In this document: piece by piece, positions 1 through 8,184 of the stretch | Layout: every line of letters begins with the position of its first letter | Position numbering within the stretch: the first letter of the stretch is position 1 | Source of the DNA: Aquimarina pacifica | GTDB taxonomy: Bacteria > Bacteroidota > Bacteroidia > Flavobacteriales > Flavobacteriaceae | Direction of reading: 5' to 3' | DNA: 64,000 nucleotides | NCBI RefSeq assembly: GCF_000520955.1 | Contig: NZ_JACC01000026.1 | Span: 31,462 to 95,461 of the forward strand | Position numbers and translations under genes: made by a program | Notes under the pieces: model-generated | Database searches by the model: none | Seen by the model: the letters and a program-made list of their open reading frames with translations, nothing else | Told to the model about the DNA's origin: nothing

Positions 1-1012
1 CATTATAGTAGCAAATCATAAGGTCACAAGGACTTTTTACGATTGAACCAATAGCCTCTTGATCAAAAAAGTGTTCACTTTTAAAAAGTTGGCGAAGTAC
101 TTCAGCAATATTATACCCTGTACTAATAAATGTTTGCGCCATTTCTGCAACAATAACATCACTACAAGTAGGGCTTACGAAGTACGTATATAGTTTGCCA
201 CAAATAAAAGTAGCAACCTGAGTTTCTCTTTGTTCGAATAGAATTCTGATCACATCATCATATCCCCAATTTCCTACTTCTCCAAAAATATCTTTATTTT
301 CATTACTAAAACGACTTGCGTTAAAGAGAATATCTCCCCATGAAATATCATTCGTGTCTACATATCCGGTGAGTGCTTTAGCTGTTTCTTGGATGTCATC
401 TTCAGTATAGTTATTATCTACCCCAAGAGTAAAAAGCTCATATAATTCTCGAGCATAGTTTTCATTGGGTCGGTCATTTATGTTTTCGTCTCCATTAAGA
501 TAAACGAGCATTGCATTGCATATACCAACATCATAAACAAAATCTCTAAAATTACCTAGCGCATGTAGCTGCAGAAGATTATAGTATTGATATTGATATG
601 CAGGGCTTCTATATTCCTCATCTTCTGTTACGAAATGATTGCTCCAGAATAAGGTAAGTCGATCTCTGACCTTGTTTTGTATTAAGTCATTAATCATTTG
701 CGCTTTGCCTTCACCTAGATAATAACCAATGCTATTATCTTCATTGAGCATTTCTGCAGCTTCAAATTGATCTCTGTTCCAGAATGCCCATATAGGTTCT
801 GCTGTTGTATTAAGAGCAATAGCATCATCTATTAGTGTATCTACCAGAGCTCCTGGTGTTTGAGAGAGTGCGCTTAGAACTTCTGGTTTTGAAGCTCCAA
901 AGGCAATTCTTCGATACAAATGATGAATTTTGGTAACATTCCAAGGGTTCGTTGCAGAGGGTACATATTCTGCTAACGTGGCAAGATTACACGAAGTATC
1001 TGACGACATCAT
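1..1012 (-). CDS. DUF1800 family protein, 3' part cut off by the window edge
   Basis: An open frame reads leftward from an ATG-ATG pair at 1012 without a stop to the window edge, so about 337 residues of the N-terminal part are visible. The stretch ENYARELYELFTLG, followed by ETAKALTGY, is the hallmark of DUF1800, a family common in Bacteroidota and usually next to a DUF1501 gene, with no settled function. The start MMSSDTSCNLATLAEYVPS has no signal peptide, unlike some members. It is divergent from the S66 peptidase gene across a 109 bp gap. The assignment is family recognition only. Confidence 0.85.
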   Translation of the reverse strand, partial: MMSSDTSCNLATLAEYVPSATNPWNVTKIHHLYRRIAFGASKPEVLSALSQTPGALVDTLIDDAIALNTTAEPIWAFWNRDQFEAAEMLNEDNSIGYYLGEGKAQMINDLIQNKVRDRLTLFWSNHFVTEDEEYRSPAYQYQYYNLLQLHALGNFRDFVYDVGICNAMLVYLNGDENINDRPNENYARELYELFTLGVDNNYTEDDIQETAKALTGYVDTNDISWGDILFNASRFSNENKDIFGEVGNWGYDDVIRILFEQRETQVATFICGKLYTYFVSPTCSDVIVAEMAQTFISTGYNIAEVLRQLFKSEHFFDQEAIGSIVKSPCDLMICYYN

Positions 1013-1121
1013 AGACAATAGGGTTTAGAAGTAGCTGTTTTAGGGACGAAATATTGTACAATATACTAGTTTCTAACGAAAGTATTTGTTAATTAGTATC
1101 TCAAAATCGAAAATTTATGAT

Positions 1122-2018
1122 ATGCTAACGCCTGAATTTATTAGAAAAGGTGATAAAATAGGGATTGTTTCTACCGCGAGAAAGATCATCCCAAAAGAGA
1201 TAACTGAAGCAATAGAATTATTAAAAACATGGGGCTTAGAGCCTGTATTAGGAGCCACTATTGGCAAAGAGTATAATCAATTTGCAGGTTCTGATCAGGA
1301 ACGCGCAGGTGATTTTCAGTCAATGCTTGATAATGACGAAATTCGGGCTATTTGGTGTGCTCGTGGTGGTTATGGGACAGTCCGAATTATCGATAAAATT
1401 GATTTTTCAAAATTTTGTAGAAACCCCAAATGGATTATCGGATACTCGGATATCACAGTTTTACATGCGCACATTCATAATTTTGGAGTGCAGTCCCTAC
1501 ATGCCGCAATGCCTATTGATATTCATAAAGGTACCGATGCTTCAAGAAATTCATTAAGAGATGTTCTTTTTGGTAAAAAGTTGATTTACGAGATCTCGAG
1601 TAAAAAAAAGAATAGGTTGGGTGCTGCAAAAGGACAATTGATAGGAGGTAATTTATCAATCTTATATTCGTTATGCGGATCAGAGTCCTCTATAGATACT
1701 TCGGGTAAAATTTTATGTATCGAAGATTTAGATGAATATTTGTATCATATAGATCGTATGTTACAAAATCTTAAGCGGAATGGATATTTTGAGAATTTGG
1801 CTGGTTTAATCGTAGGCGGAATGACCAAAATGCATGATAATAATATTCCTTTTGGTAAAAACGCAAAAAAAATTATTCTTGACATCACCAAGGAATATCG
1901 TTTTCCTGTAGCATTTAATTTCCCGATGGGACATATTGAAGATAACAGAGCATTAGTTTTTGGAGCAGAAGCTTCGTTAGAAGTGTTAAAGGATAACGTA
2001 AAATTTACATATATTTAG
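1122..2018 (+). CDS. LD-carboxypeptidase, peptidase family S66 (LdcA/MccF-like)
   Basis: A 298-residue cytoplasmic serine peptidase. S66 enzymes remove the terminal D-Ala from muropeptide tetrapeptides during murein recycling; MccF members cleave microcin C-like compounds. The motif ARGGYG (about residues 80-85) precedes GYSDIT, whose Ser109 is the expected nucleophile. CIEDLDEYLYHIDRM supplies the conserved Glu region and the C-terminal MGH the conserved His. I place the start at the ATG at 1122 (MLTPEFIRKGDKIGIV), because the 12 extra upstream residues begin with TTG and precede the conserved N-terminus. Only 2 bp separate its stop from yraN, so the two are probably co-transcribed. Confidence 0.9.
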   Translation: MLTPEFIRKGDKIGIVSTARKIIPKEITEAIELLKTWGLEPVLGATIGKEYNQFAGSDQERAGDFQSMLDNDEIRAIWCARGGYGTVRIIDKIDFSKFCRNPKWIIGYSDITVLHAHIHNFGVQSLHAAMPIDIHKGTDASRNSLRDVLFGKKLIYEISSKKKNRLGAAKGQLIGGNLSILYSLCGSESSIDTSGKILCIEDLDEYLYHIDRMLQNLKRNGYFENLAGLIVGGMTKMHDNNIPFGKNAKKIILDITKEYRFPVAFNFPMGHIEDNRALVFGAEASLEVLKDNVKFTYI

Positions 2019-2020
2019 TT

Positions 2021-2380
2021 ATGGCAGAGCATAATTCGCTAGGTAAAAAAGGAGAACAGATGGCGATAGATCTTTTGTTGAAAAAAGGATATGATATTTT
2101 GGAAAAAAATTATCGATATTTGAAAAATGAAATAGATATTATTGCTCAAAAAGGAGGTGTGCTCGTAGCTGTAGAGGTTAAAACAAGAAGTACTATAGAA
2201 TTCGGGAATCCTCAGGATTTTGTGAAACCAAAGCAAATACAATCATTGGTAAAAGTAATAGACTATTATGTAAACGAACAAAATCTAGATGTAGAAGTAC
2301 GTTTTGATATTGTTGCAATTATAAAAAATAAAACCGGAACCCGTATTGAACATCTCGAGGATGCTTTTTATCATTTTTAA
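2021..2380 (+). CDS. YraN family protein (UPF0102), PD-(D/E)XK nuclease-like
   Basis: 119 residues, the usual family length. The sequence reads LGKKGEQMAIDLLLKKGY, then EIDIIAQKGGVLVAVEVKTRS, the Asp and Glu-x-Lys core of a restriction-endonuclease-like fold. YraN/UPF0102 proteins resemble Holliday-junction resolvases, but their cellular role is not firmly known. It is soluble, without a signal peptide, and sits 2 bp downstream of the S66 peptidase gene, so translation is probably coupled. Confidence 0.92.
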   Translation: MAEHNSLGKKGEQMAIDLLLKKGYDILEKNYRYLKNEIDIIAQKGGVLVAVEVKTRSTIEFGNPQDFVKPKQIQSLVKVIDYYVNEQNLDVEVRFDIVAIIKNKTGTRIEHLEDAFYHF

Positions 2381-2436
2381 CCACCATTTCTATTTTTCTA
2401 AATCTATTAGAAATTGATTTGTTATAAAAGTTTATC

Positions 2437-3573
2437 ATGTTTTCTTTTGAGCTATTAGATATCATATTGTTTGCAGGTATAAGTCAGGGTGTTTTTTTAG
2501 GAACTACCTTATTGACAGTAACGAATCGAAATACAGCTGCCAATAAAATATTATCGATCGTTCTATTTATCGCAACGCTCATGTTAATTGGAAGAATGAT
2601 CTACTTTAGATTTCCGAATACCTTACTTCGGCAAATTGCAAATTTTGCAGACACGGTTATTTTTCTCTTTGGTCCTCTAGTATATTTGTATTTCAGGAGA
2701 CTTACTTTTAAAGAGCCTCAAGAATATAAATTACCATTGAGACATTATATCCTGGCCCTGATTCCTATTTTGTTTTTTTCTTGGAATTTACTCTATACAC
2801 CAAAAGAGTTTAGGGATGTTCTTCGTGACTATAATATAAGTCTAGGTCTTGTATATGCTATAATTGGTGGACTGGGGATTGTGTCTAATTTTTATTACTG
2901 GTTCAAGTCCTTTCTATTGGTAAGATTATATCAAAAAGAGGAGAAAAATAATATCTCATATTCTCAATATGTAACCTATTTTTTATATGCTTTCTTAACC
3001 GCAGTATTTTTAATGCTCATTTTGTGGCTAACCAGTTTTGTGAATTTTAATTTTTTTGGAAAAATAGTACCATTTATATCCTATGACATGGTTTGGGTGT
3101 CGATTCCGGTTTTTGTATATGTAGTAGGCTATTACAGTCTTAAACAGCCGGAGATTTTTAGGGTACCCTTAAAAAAGATACCTAAGACCAAGAAAGTAAT
3201 TGTAAAAAACAGATTAGAGGGAGACGCATTACTTCGATTAAAGGAAAACCTAAGAAGCCTTATGGATCAGGAAAAAGTATATTTGGATAATGAACTAACC
3301 CTAAGAGGTCTTTCAGAAAAACTACAAACATCTCCTAATAACGTATCATGGCTGCTTAACAATGTATATCACTCTACTTTTCATGATTATATTAATCAAT
3401 TTAGGGTTCAGGAGTTTATACAAAAAGTAGAAAAAGGAGAGCATCATGCCCATACATTATTAGGATTATCACTAGACTCTGGTTTTAATTCTAAATCAAC
3501 TTTTAATAAGGCTTTTAAAACACATATGAATGATACGCCTACGAGCTATATCAAAAAAATGAGCCTGAATTAA
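2437..3573 (+). CDS. Membrane-bound AraC-family regulator (copy A)
   Basis: 378 residues. The N-terminal 230 or so residues form about seven hydrophobic segments and the C-terminal 110 an AraC/XylS helix-turn-helix. The HTH shows LTLRGLSEKL and LDSGFNSKSTFNKAFK, the second ending in the usual recognition-helix pattern. Such 7TM-AraC proteins are common in Flavobacteriia and probably pass a membrane signal directly to DNA; their ligands are unknown. A close paralogue lies at 5199-6329, and each copy precedes an NHL/SMP-30 lipoprotein gene, so the two-gene module has been duplicated. Confidence 0.88.
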   Translation: MFSFELLDIILFAGISQGVFLGTTLLTVTNRNTAANKILSIVLFIATLMLIGRMIYFRFPNTLLRQIANFADTVIFLFGPLVYLYFRRLTFKEPQEYKLPLRHYILALIPILFFSWNLLYTPKEFRDVLRDYNISLGLVYAIIGGLGIVSNFYYWFKSFLLVRLYQKEEKNNISYSQYVTYFLYAFLTAVFLMLILWLTSFVNFNFFGKIVPFISYDMVWVSIPVFVYVVGYYSLKQPEIFRVPLKKIPKTKKVIVKNRLEGDALLRLKENLRSLMDQEKVYLDNELTLRGLSEKLQTSPNNVSWLLNNVYHSTFHDYINQFRVQEFIQKVEKGEHHAHTLLGLSLDSGFNSKSTFNKAFKTHMNDTPTSYIKKMSLN

Positions 3574-4001
3574 ACTCGTTTTGCGTCAAAGAAAATAGAT
3601 GCTACTACTTTTGTGTTGACTTTTTAAAGCAAAAGCCTTAAAAAACTGAATTCTTACTCTGCAGAAGGATAACTATTTTCTCTACTACTGTAGTCCGCAC
3701 TATAATCACATATTGTCTTTATCAACCCAATTAGTTAACCCCACATTATATTAGAAAATCTACTACAGCCTAAAACGACTTCAGATACTATCGCTTTGCT
3801 GCATTTTTATTGTAACCCTAGCGATACTATGGTAAAACTAAGAAAACACTAGTGTATATCGTATTTACTGGTTTCATAACGAAGTTCTAATGCATAACGG
3901 GTTAACCAAAAAATATAAAAGCACAAGTCCTATTGTGTACATTCGGTCGATTGACGTGAGGGTTCAGACTATTTTTGAGTAAACTTTTAAATCATAAACG
4001 A
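3574..4001. other. 428 bp intergenic stretch before NHL lipoprotein A
   Basis: No gene seen. A -7-like box TACTTTTG lies at 3606-3613, far from the gene, and a closer TACATTCG at 3938-3945. An inverted repeat CACAAGTCCTATTGTG at 3922-3937 touches the second box and could be an operator. The assignment is by motif only. Confidence 0.35.
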
Positions 4002-4925
4002 ATGAAAAATTTTATTTCAATTTTCGCAACTAAAGTAGTTGTTTTAATAGGTATAACTTCTGCTGTACTAGGTTCATGTCATGGGGATCCGGTATTCTCA
4101 GATCTTGAGGTGACCACTTTATCTTCTGATATTCCAGGAGTTGGTTTTGATGCTGTAACACATGACACAGCAGGGAACATTTATATGTCAGAATTTGGTG
4201 AATTTGCAGGTGGTAATGGAAACGGGACACGTATTTTTAAGATAGATAAATTTGGAGCTCAAAGTGTATTTATCGAAAATCTAGAAGGCCCTTTGGGAAA
4301 TGCTATTGATAACCATGGTAATTTTTATGTAGTACATTCTAATGACGGAGGTGGATCGGGTGAAGTATTAAAAATAGCAGCTGATGGTACAAGAACTGTA
4401 TTAGCTACTGTAGAGGGATTTCCTGCAGGATTAACAATTGATAAGAAGGGCAATCTTTATGTTTCTAATTTTGTTACTCCTACAGTTCATAAGATTACTC
4501 CTTCAGGAGAATTTAGTCTCTATGCCGAGGACGAATCACTTGCTGGTGGTGTTGGCATCGATATCGATAAAAAAGGGAATGTAATTGTAGGGAACTATGT
4601 TACTGCGGATATTTTATCTATTGATAAAAAAGGAGAGGTTTCTCTAATTGCTAATATTCCTGATATTGTTGTCGGAGGTGGCGGAATAGGATATATTATC
4701 GTTGCGGGAAACTCAATTTTTGCTACAGGCATTTCTACACATAAGATTTTTAGAGTGTCAATGAGTGGCGAAGTAATCCATTTTGCAGGAAGTGGAGAAT
4801 CAGGAGAAGTAGATGGCCCATTATTAGAGGCAACTTTTCGAAGGCCAAATGGAATCACGGCATATAACCGAACATTATTTATTGGGGGATATGGTGCAAC
4901 TAGTTTGCGAAAAATTCAATTTTAA
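4002..4925 (+). CDS. NHL/SMP-30-type beta-propeller lipoprotein (copy A)
   Basis: 307 residues from the ATG at 4002; the nine residues before it would need a TTG start. A lipoprotein signal ends VLGSC (Cys26) followed by HGDP. The rest is a series of propeller blades of the form GNAIDNHGNFYV, GLTIDKKGNLYVSN and GVGIDIDKKGNVIVGN, as in SMP-30/gluconolactonase and NHL proteins. These bind or hydrolyse small molecules in some families; no catalytic claim can be made here. It follows AraC regulator copy A and has a paralogue at 6858-7784. Confidence 0.82.
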   Translation: MKNFISIFATKVVVLIGITSAVLGSCHGDPVFSDLEVTTLSSDIPGVGFDAVTHDTAGNIYMSEFGEFAGGNGNGTRIFKIDKFGAQSVFIENLEGPLGNAIDNHGNFYVVHSNDGGGSGEVLKIAADGTRTVLATVEGFPAGLTIDKKGNLYVSNFVTPTVHKITPSGEFSLYAEDESLAGGVGIDIDKKGNVIVGNYVTADILSIDKKGEVSLIANIPDIVVGGGGIGYIIVAGNSIFATGISTHKIFRVSMSGEVIHFAGSGESGEVDGPLLEATFRRPNGITAYNRTLFIGGYGATSLRKIQF

Positions 4926-5050
4926 GAACTTTTTGAGTATGGATTGTTAGTCAGATCAATACTGTCGCATTTAGTCTTACTTATTAAGAAATCTTTAGGT
5001 TAGGGTAAAAGAGAAATTTAATAATTCATAAGAAGAAATACGACCAAAAG

Positions 5051-5075
5051 ACCGGGACCTAGTCTCGGTTTTTTT
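5051..5075 (+). terminator. Rho-independent terminator
   Basis: The stem ACCGGGAC/GTCTCGGT with a 3-nt loop is followed by seven T, ending the copy A module before the promoter of copy B. Confidence 0.75.
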
Positions 5076-5167
5076 AATAATTATAGCTTCCCCATTTTTT
5101 TTGTGCATAAAACGGATTTAAAATGTATGATTGTACCCAAAAAGACGTATAATTTCATAAATCAACG

Positions 5168-5175
5168 TAGTTTTG
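5168..5175 (+). promoter_or_regulatory. -7 box of AraC copy B
   Basis: TAGTTTTG matches the Bacteroidota TAnnTTTG box, 23 bp before the ATG at 5199. Confidence 0.5.
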
Positions 5176-5198
5176 ATACTTAATTTTAAGCGAAATAC

Positions 5199-6329
5199 AT
5201 GAATGATTTTGGAATCATCGATTTGATTTTAGTTTTAGGAATCAGCCAAGGTTTTTTTTTAGCAATTACATTACAACTAGTAAGAAACAAAAATATATCT
5301 GCTAATAAAATTTTATCCATAATTCTGATTATGGCTGCTTTTATGCTTTTTGGTCGGGTGGTTTTTTTTAGATATTCGGGTATTTTGTTACATAAAATAG
5401 CAGGGTATGCAGATGCCGTTATTTTTGTATTTGGTCCTTTGGTGTATATGTATGTTAGGAGGTTAACTTTTAAAGAATCACCAGCGTATAAATTATCGTT
5501 ATACCATTACATTCCTCTTGTACTTATTTTAACATTTTGTACATGGACTTTATTTTATACCAAAAAGGAGTTGATGTATTTTGCCAAAACAGGAGTAGTG
5601 CCATTAGTACAAATTTTTAATATCATAGTATATGGTGCATTGATATCCAATTTTTTATATTGTTTTAAGTCATATCGATTAGTAAACATTTTTAAAAAAG
5701 AAGAAAAAAATAATCTATCCTACTCACAAAGTGTGATTCCGTTTTTATACACATTTTTAGGTGCGATTACTCTTTTTTTGTTGTTATGGACAATCAGTTT
5801 TATGAGTCGTTATTTTAAGATATATAACTTGTATTTTTTTGATTACGATTATGTATGGATTTCTATACCCATTTTTGTGTATGTGGTTGGTTTTTATAGT
5901 TTACGACAACCAGAAATTTTTAGAGTCCCCTTAAAAATAACGGCCAAAAAAAAAAAGAATAAAAATCGTCTTCAAGGAGAAATGCTCAAGCAATTACAAG
6001 ACGATTTAGAATATCTTATGGTCACAGAAAAAGTATACCTAGATAATACACTTACGTTACAAGGTCTTTCAGAAAAATTAGGGTTTTCTACCAATGACGT
6101 CTCCTGGCTGCTTAATAATATTCATCAATGTACTTTTTATGATTATATCAATCAATACAGAGTACAGGCATTTATAGAAAAGATTGAAAGAGGCGAACAC
6201 AATGCTCATACTTTGTTGGCACTCTCTCTAGATTCTGGATTTAACTCTAAGTCTACTTTTAATAAGGCTTTTAAAACCTTAATGAATGACACACCTACCG
6301 AATACATCAAAAAATTGACAGTAATATAG
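5199..6329 (+). CDS. Membrane-bound AraC-family regulator (copy B)
   Basis: 376 residues, a paralogue of the gene at 2437 throughout its length. Both begin with ILVLGISQGFFLAITL-type hydrophobic sequence, share the EEKNNLSYSQ linker in the middle, and end with nearly the same HTH (SLDSGFNSKSTFNKAFKT). About seven membrane segments precede the AraC domain. The next gene is again an NHL lipoprotein, so regulator and lipoprotein were copied as a unit. The signal is unknown; the propeller lipoprotein is the obvious candidate partner or target. Confidence 0.88.
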   Translation: MNDFGIIDLILVLGISQGFFLAITLQLVRNKNISANKILSIILIMAAFMLFGRVVFFRYSGILLHKIAGYADAVIFVFGPLVYMYVRRLTFKESPAYKLSLYHYIPLVLILTFCTWTLFYTKKELMYFAKTGVVPLVQIFNIIVYGALISNFLYCFKSYRLVNIFKKEEKNNLSYSQSVIPFLYTFLGAITLFLLLWTISFMSRYFKIYNLYFFDYDYVWISIPIFVYVVGFYSLRQPEIFRVPLKITAKKKKNKNRLQGEMLKQLQDDLEYLMVTEKVYLDNTLTLQGLSEKLGFSTNDVSWLLNNIHQCTFYDYINQYRVQAFIEKIERGEHNAHTLLALSLDSGFNSKSTFNKAFKTLMNDTPTEYIKKLTVI

Positions 6330-6857
6330 ATCATTTTATTTTTGGGCGTCCTGGCGGGCTTTCTGTTTCAATTCCTCGTACTTCGTTCCTCAGACTCCGG
6401 GATTTTCACGGCAATCCCTGACGCGATTTTTTTGTACTCTCAGATTTCATAATACTATTTTAACCCGTTTTATGCCAAAGTTTTGGGTTGTAATACGGTT
6501 TTTAAAATCTTATATCAGTTAATTCAAAGTGTTACAGGTGTTATTATAGCAATTACAGGTTAGAATATGCCAGAGCACGTACTCGCATTCTTCGTAATAT
6601 TTCTATAAAAAAGAATCACAATGACGAACAAAAGAAAGTGATTTCATCTTTTTTTAGTGCATTTTGATTTAGCCTAGGTGTGCTAACTAAATTTTCAAAT
6701 TTAACTATGCGGTATAAGGTTTTTGATTTTGCACCGAAATCGTACCCATTATTTACAGTGACGCTGTTTTTTAATTGGCATATGTACGTCTGTATACAAA
6801 CCGTCGATTTTGAGAGGTATACCGCATACATTTGGTTAAAACTTAAAATTAATAAAC
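6330..6857. other. 528 bp intergenic stretch before NHL lipoprotein B
   Basis: Holds the dispersed repeat described separately, then a promoter region. Perfect 11-bp inverted repeats TATGCGGTATA (6706-6716) and TATACCGCATA (6818-6828) lie about 100 bp apart, and the second overlaps a -7 box TACATTTG at 6827-6834. This suggests a regulated promoter, perhaps by the adjacent AraC protein. Confidence 0.45.
6343..6435. repeat. Dispersed repeat element, forward copy
   Basis: GC-richer stretch containing GGGCGTCCTGGCGGGCT, CAATTCCTCG and GGGATTTTCA. The same words occur in the same order, reverse-complemented, at about 8065-8155. The two copies therefore bracket NHL lipoprotein B in inverted orientation. 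Confidence 0.6.
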
Positions 6858-7784
6858 ATGAAAACTTTTTTTACTAGTGTCAAAACCAAAGTGGTTTTAT
6901 TCTTGATGACTTTTGCTCTTCTCGTAGTATCTGTATCCTGTCATGGAGACCCTGTTTATACAGATCCAGAAGTAAAAACCTTGGTATCAGATTTTGATGC
7001 TAATGAAGGGGTCTCTGTAGATCGTCAGGGCAATATTTATGCATCTAATTTTGGACAATTTGATGGCGCCACAGCAACAGGATCAGGAACTACCCTATTA
7101 AAGGCAACCCGCAGGGGAGAAGTTGTAACATATGCCACAGAATTAGGAGGGCCTGTAGGCAATGCTATTGATTCTAAAGGAAATGTGTATGTCGTTAATT
7201 TTAATACCAAAGAAATAATCAAGATAACACAAGATGGAAGCAAAACAGTTTTTGCAACAATCGAGGGGTATCCTACGGGTGTGGCTATAGACAAATTTGA
7301 TAATGTCTATGTATCCAACATTGGATCATATGCGCTACATAAAGTAACGCCAGAAGGAGAGGTGACAGAGTTTGCCAATGACACTACGCTGGGAGGAGGC
7401 GTCGGGATGGATTTTGATAGCAAAGGAAATTTGATCGTAGCCAATCAGATCACCGGAGAAATAGTGTCTATTGACCCAGAAGGAACGATCTCTTTGATTG
7501 TTCAGGTTCCGGATTTGGGAGAACCAGGCCTAAGAATTGGACATTGCACCATTATAAATGATATTATTTATGGCACAGGAATGTCAGTACATAAGATTTT
7601 TAGTGTTACCCTAGATGGAGAAGTAAATTTTATAGCAGGAACAGGAGAAGCGGGATTTGCCGATGGGCCATTGTTAGAAGCTTCTTTTGATACCCCTAAC
7701 GGAATTGCTGCGGATAAACGTAAGAAAATATTATATATCACAGAATATGGGAATACAACCTTAAGAAAAATTAAACTGTACTAG
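6858..7784 (+). CDS. NHL/SMP-30-type beta-propeller lipoprotein (copy B)
   Basis: 308 residues. The signal peptide ends VSVSC (Cys28), followed by HGDP exactly as in copy A. Propeller blades repeat the pattern VDRQGNIYASNFG, AIDSKGNVYVVNF, AIDKFDNVYVSNIG and DFDSKGNLIVAN. The C-terminus IAADKRKKILYITEYGNTT is the closing blade. Probably a surface- or periplasm-anchored sensor or hydrolase of the SMP-30/NHL type; the substrate cannot be read from the sequence. Confidence 0.82.
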   Translation: MKTFFTSVKTKVVLFLMTFALLVVSVSCHGDPVYTDPEVKTLVSDFDANEGVSVDRQGNIYASNFGQFDGATATGSGTTLLKATRRGEVVTYATELGGPVGNAIDSKGNVYVVNFNTKEIIKITQDGSKTVFATIEGYPTGVAIDKFDNVYVSNIGSYALHKVTPEGEVTEFANDTTLGGGVGMDFDSKGNLIVANQITGEIVSIDPEGTISLIVQVPDLGEPGLRIGHCTIINDIIYGTGMSVHKIFSVTLDGEVNFIAGTGEAGFADGPLLEASFDTPNGIAADKRKKILYITEYGNTTLRKIKLY

Positions 7785-7887
7785 GGCTACATGTACGTTT
7801 GGTTGGGGTTATTTAGTCCTAGTAGATCCTTTTATAGTATTAGATAGTCAAATAACACCCTATAATGAATACAGATATGGTCCATTT

Positions 7888-7918
7888 ACCTCTGTTTCTA
7901 CCCCCTACAGAGGTTTTT
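7888..7918 (+). terminator. Terminator after NHL lipoprotein B
   Basis: The arms ACCTCTG and CAGAGGT are separated by 13 nt and followed by a T run. Confidence 0.7.
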
Positions 7919-8015
7919 AATTTGAATTGTAGTGACGTTATGTTGAAATCAGGATGCGACCCATCTGTAATTTATATGTAAGGTTTGTTATCATGTTCTA
8001 GTATGTAGCTGGGTC

Positions 8016-8052
8016 AAAAAGAGAGTGTTTGGAATATCAAATGCTCTCTTTT
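8016..8052. terminator. Bidirectional terminator between NHL lipoprotein B and mfd
   Basis: The stem AAAAGAGAG.TTTG / CAAA.CTCTCTTTT has A and T runs on both sides, so it can serve the converging + strand module and the - strand mfd gene. Confidence 0.7.
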
Positions 8053-8064
8053 ACTTTTTTAAAT

Positions 8065-8155
8065 ATGCGTTAGGGATAGGAATGAAAATCCCACAGCCCG
8101 ACTATAGGAGGTGCGAGGAATTGTAATGTATAGCCCGCCCGAACGCCCAAAAACA
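8065..8155. repeat. Dispersed repeat element, inverted copy
   Basis: AAAATCCCACAGCCCG, then GCGAGGAATTG, then AGCCCGCCCGAACGCCC mirrors the element at 6343-6435 in reverse complement. Confidence 0.6.
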
Positions 8156-8184
8156 TTAGTAATACCTATATAATTGGATTGGTA

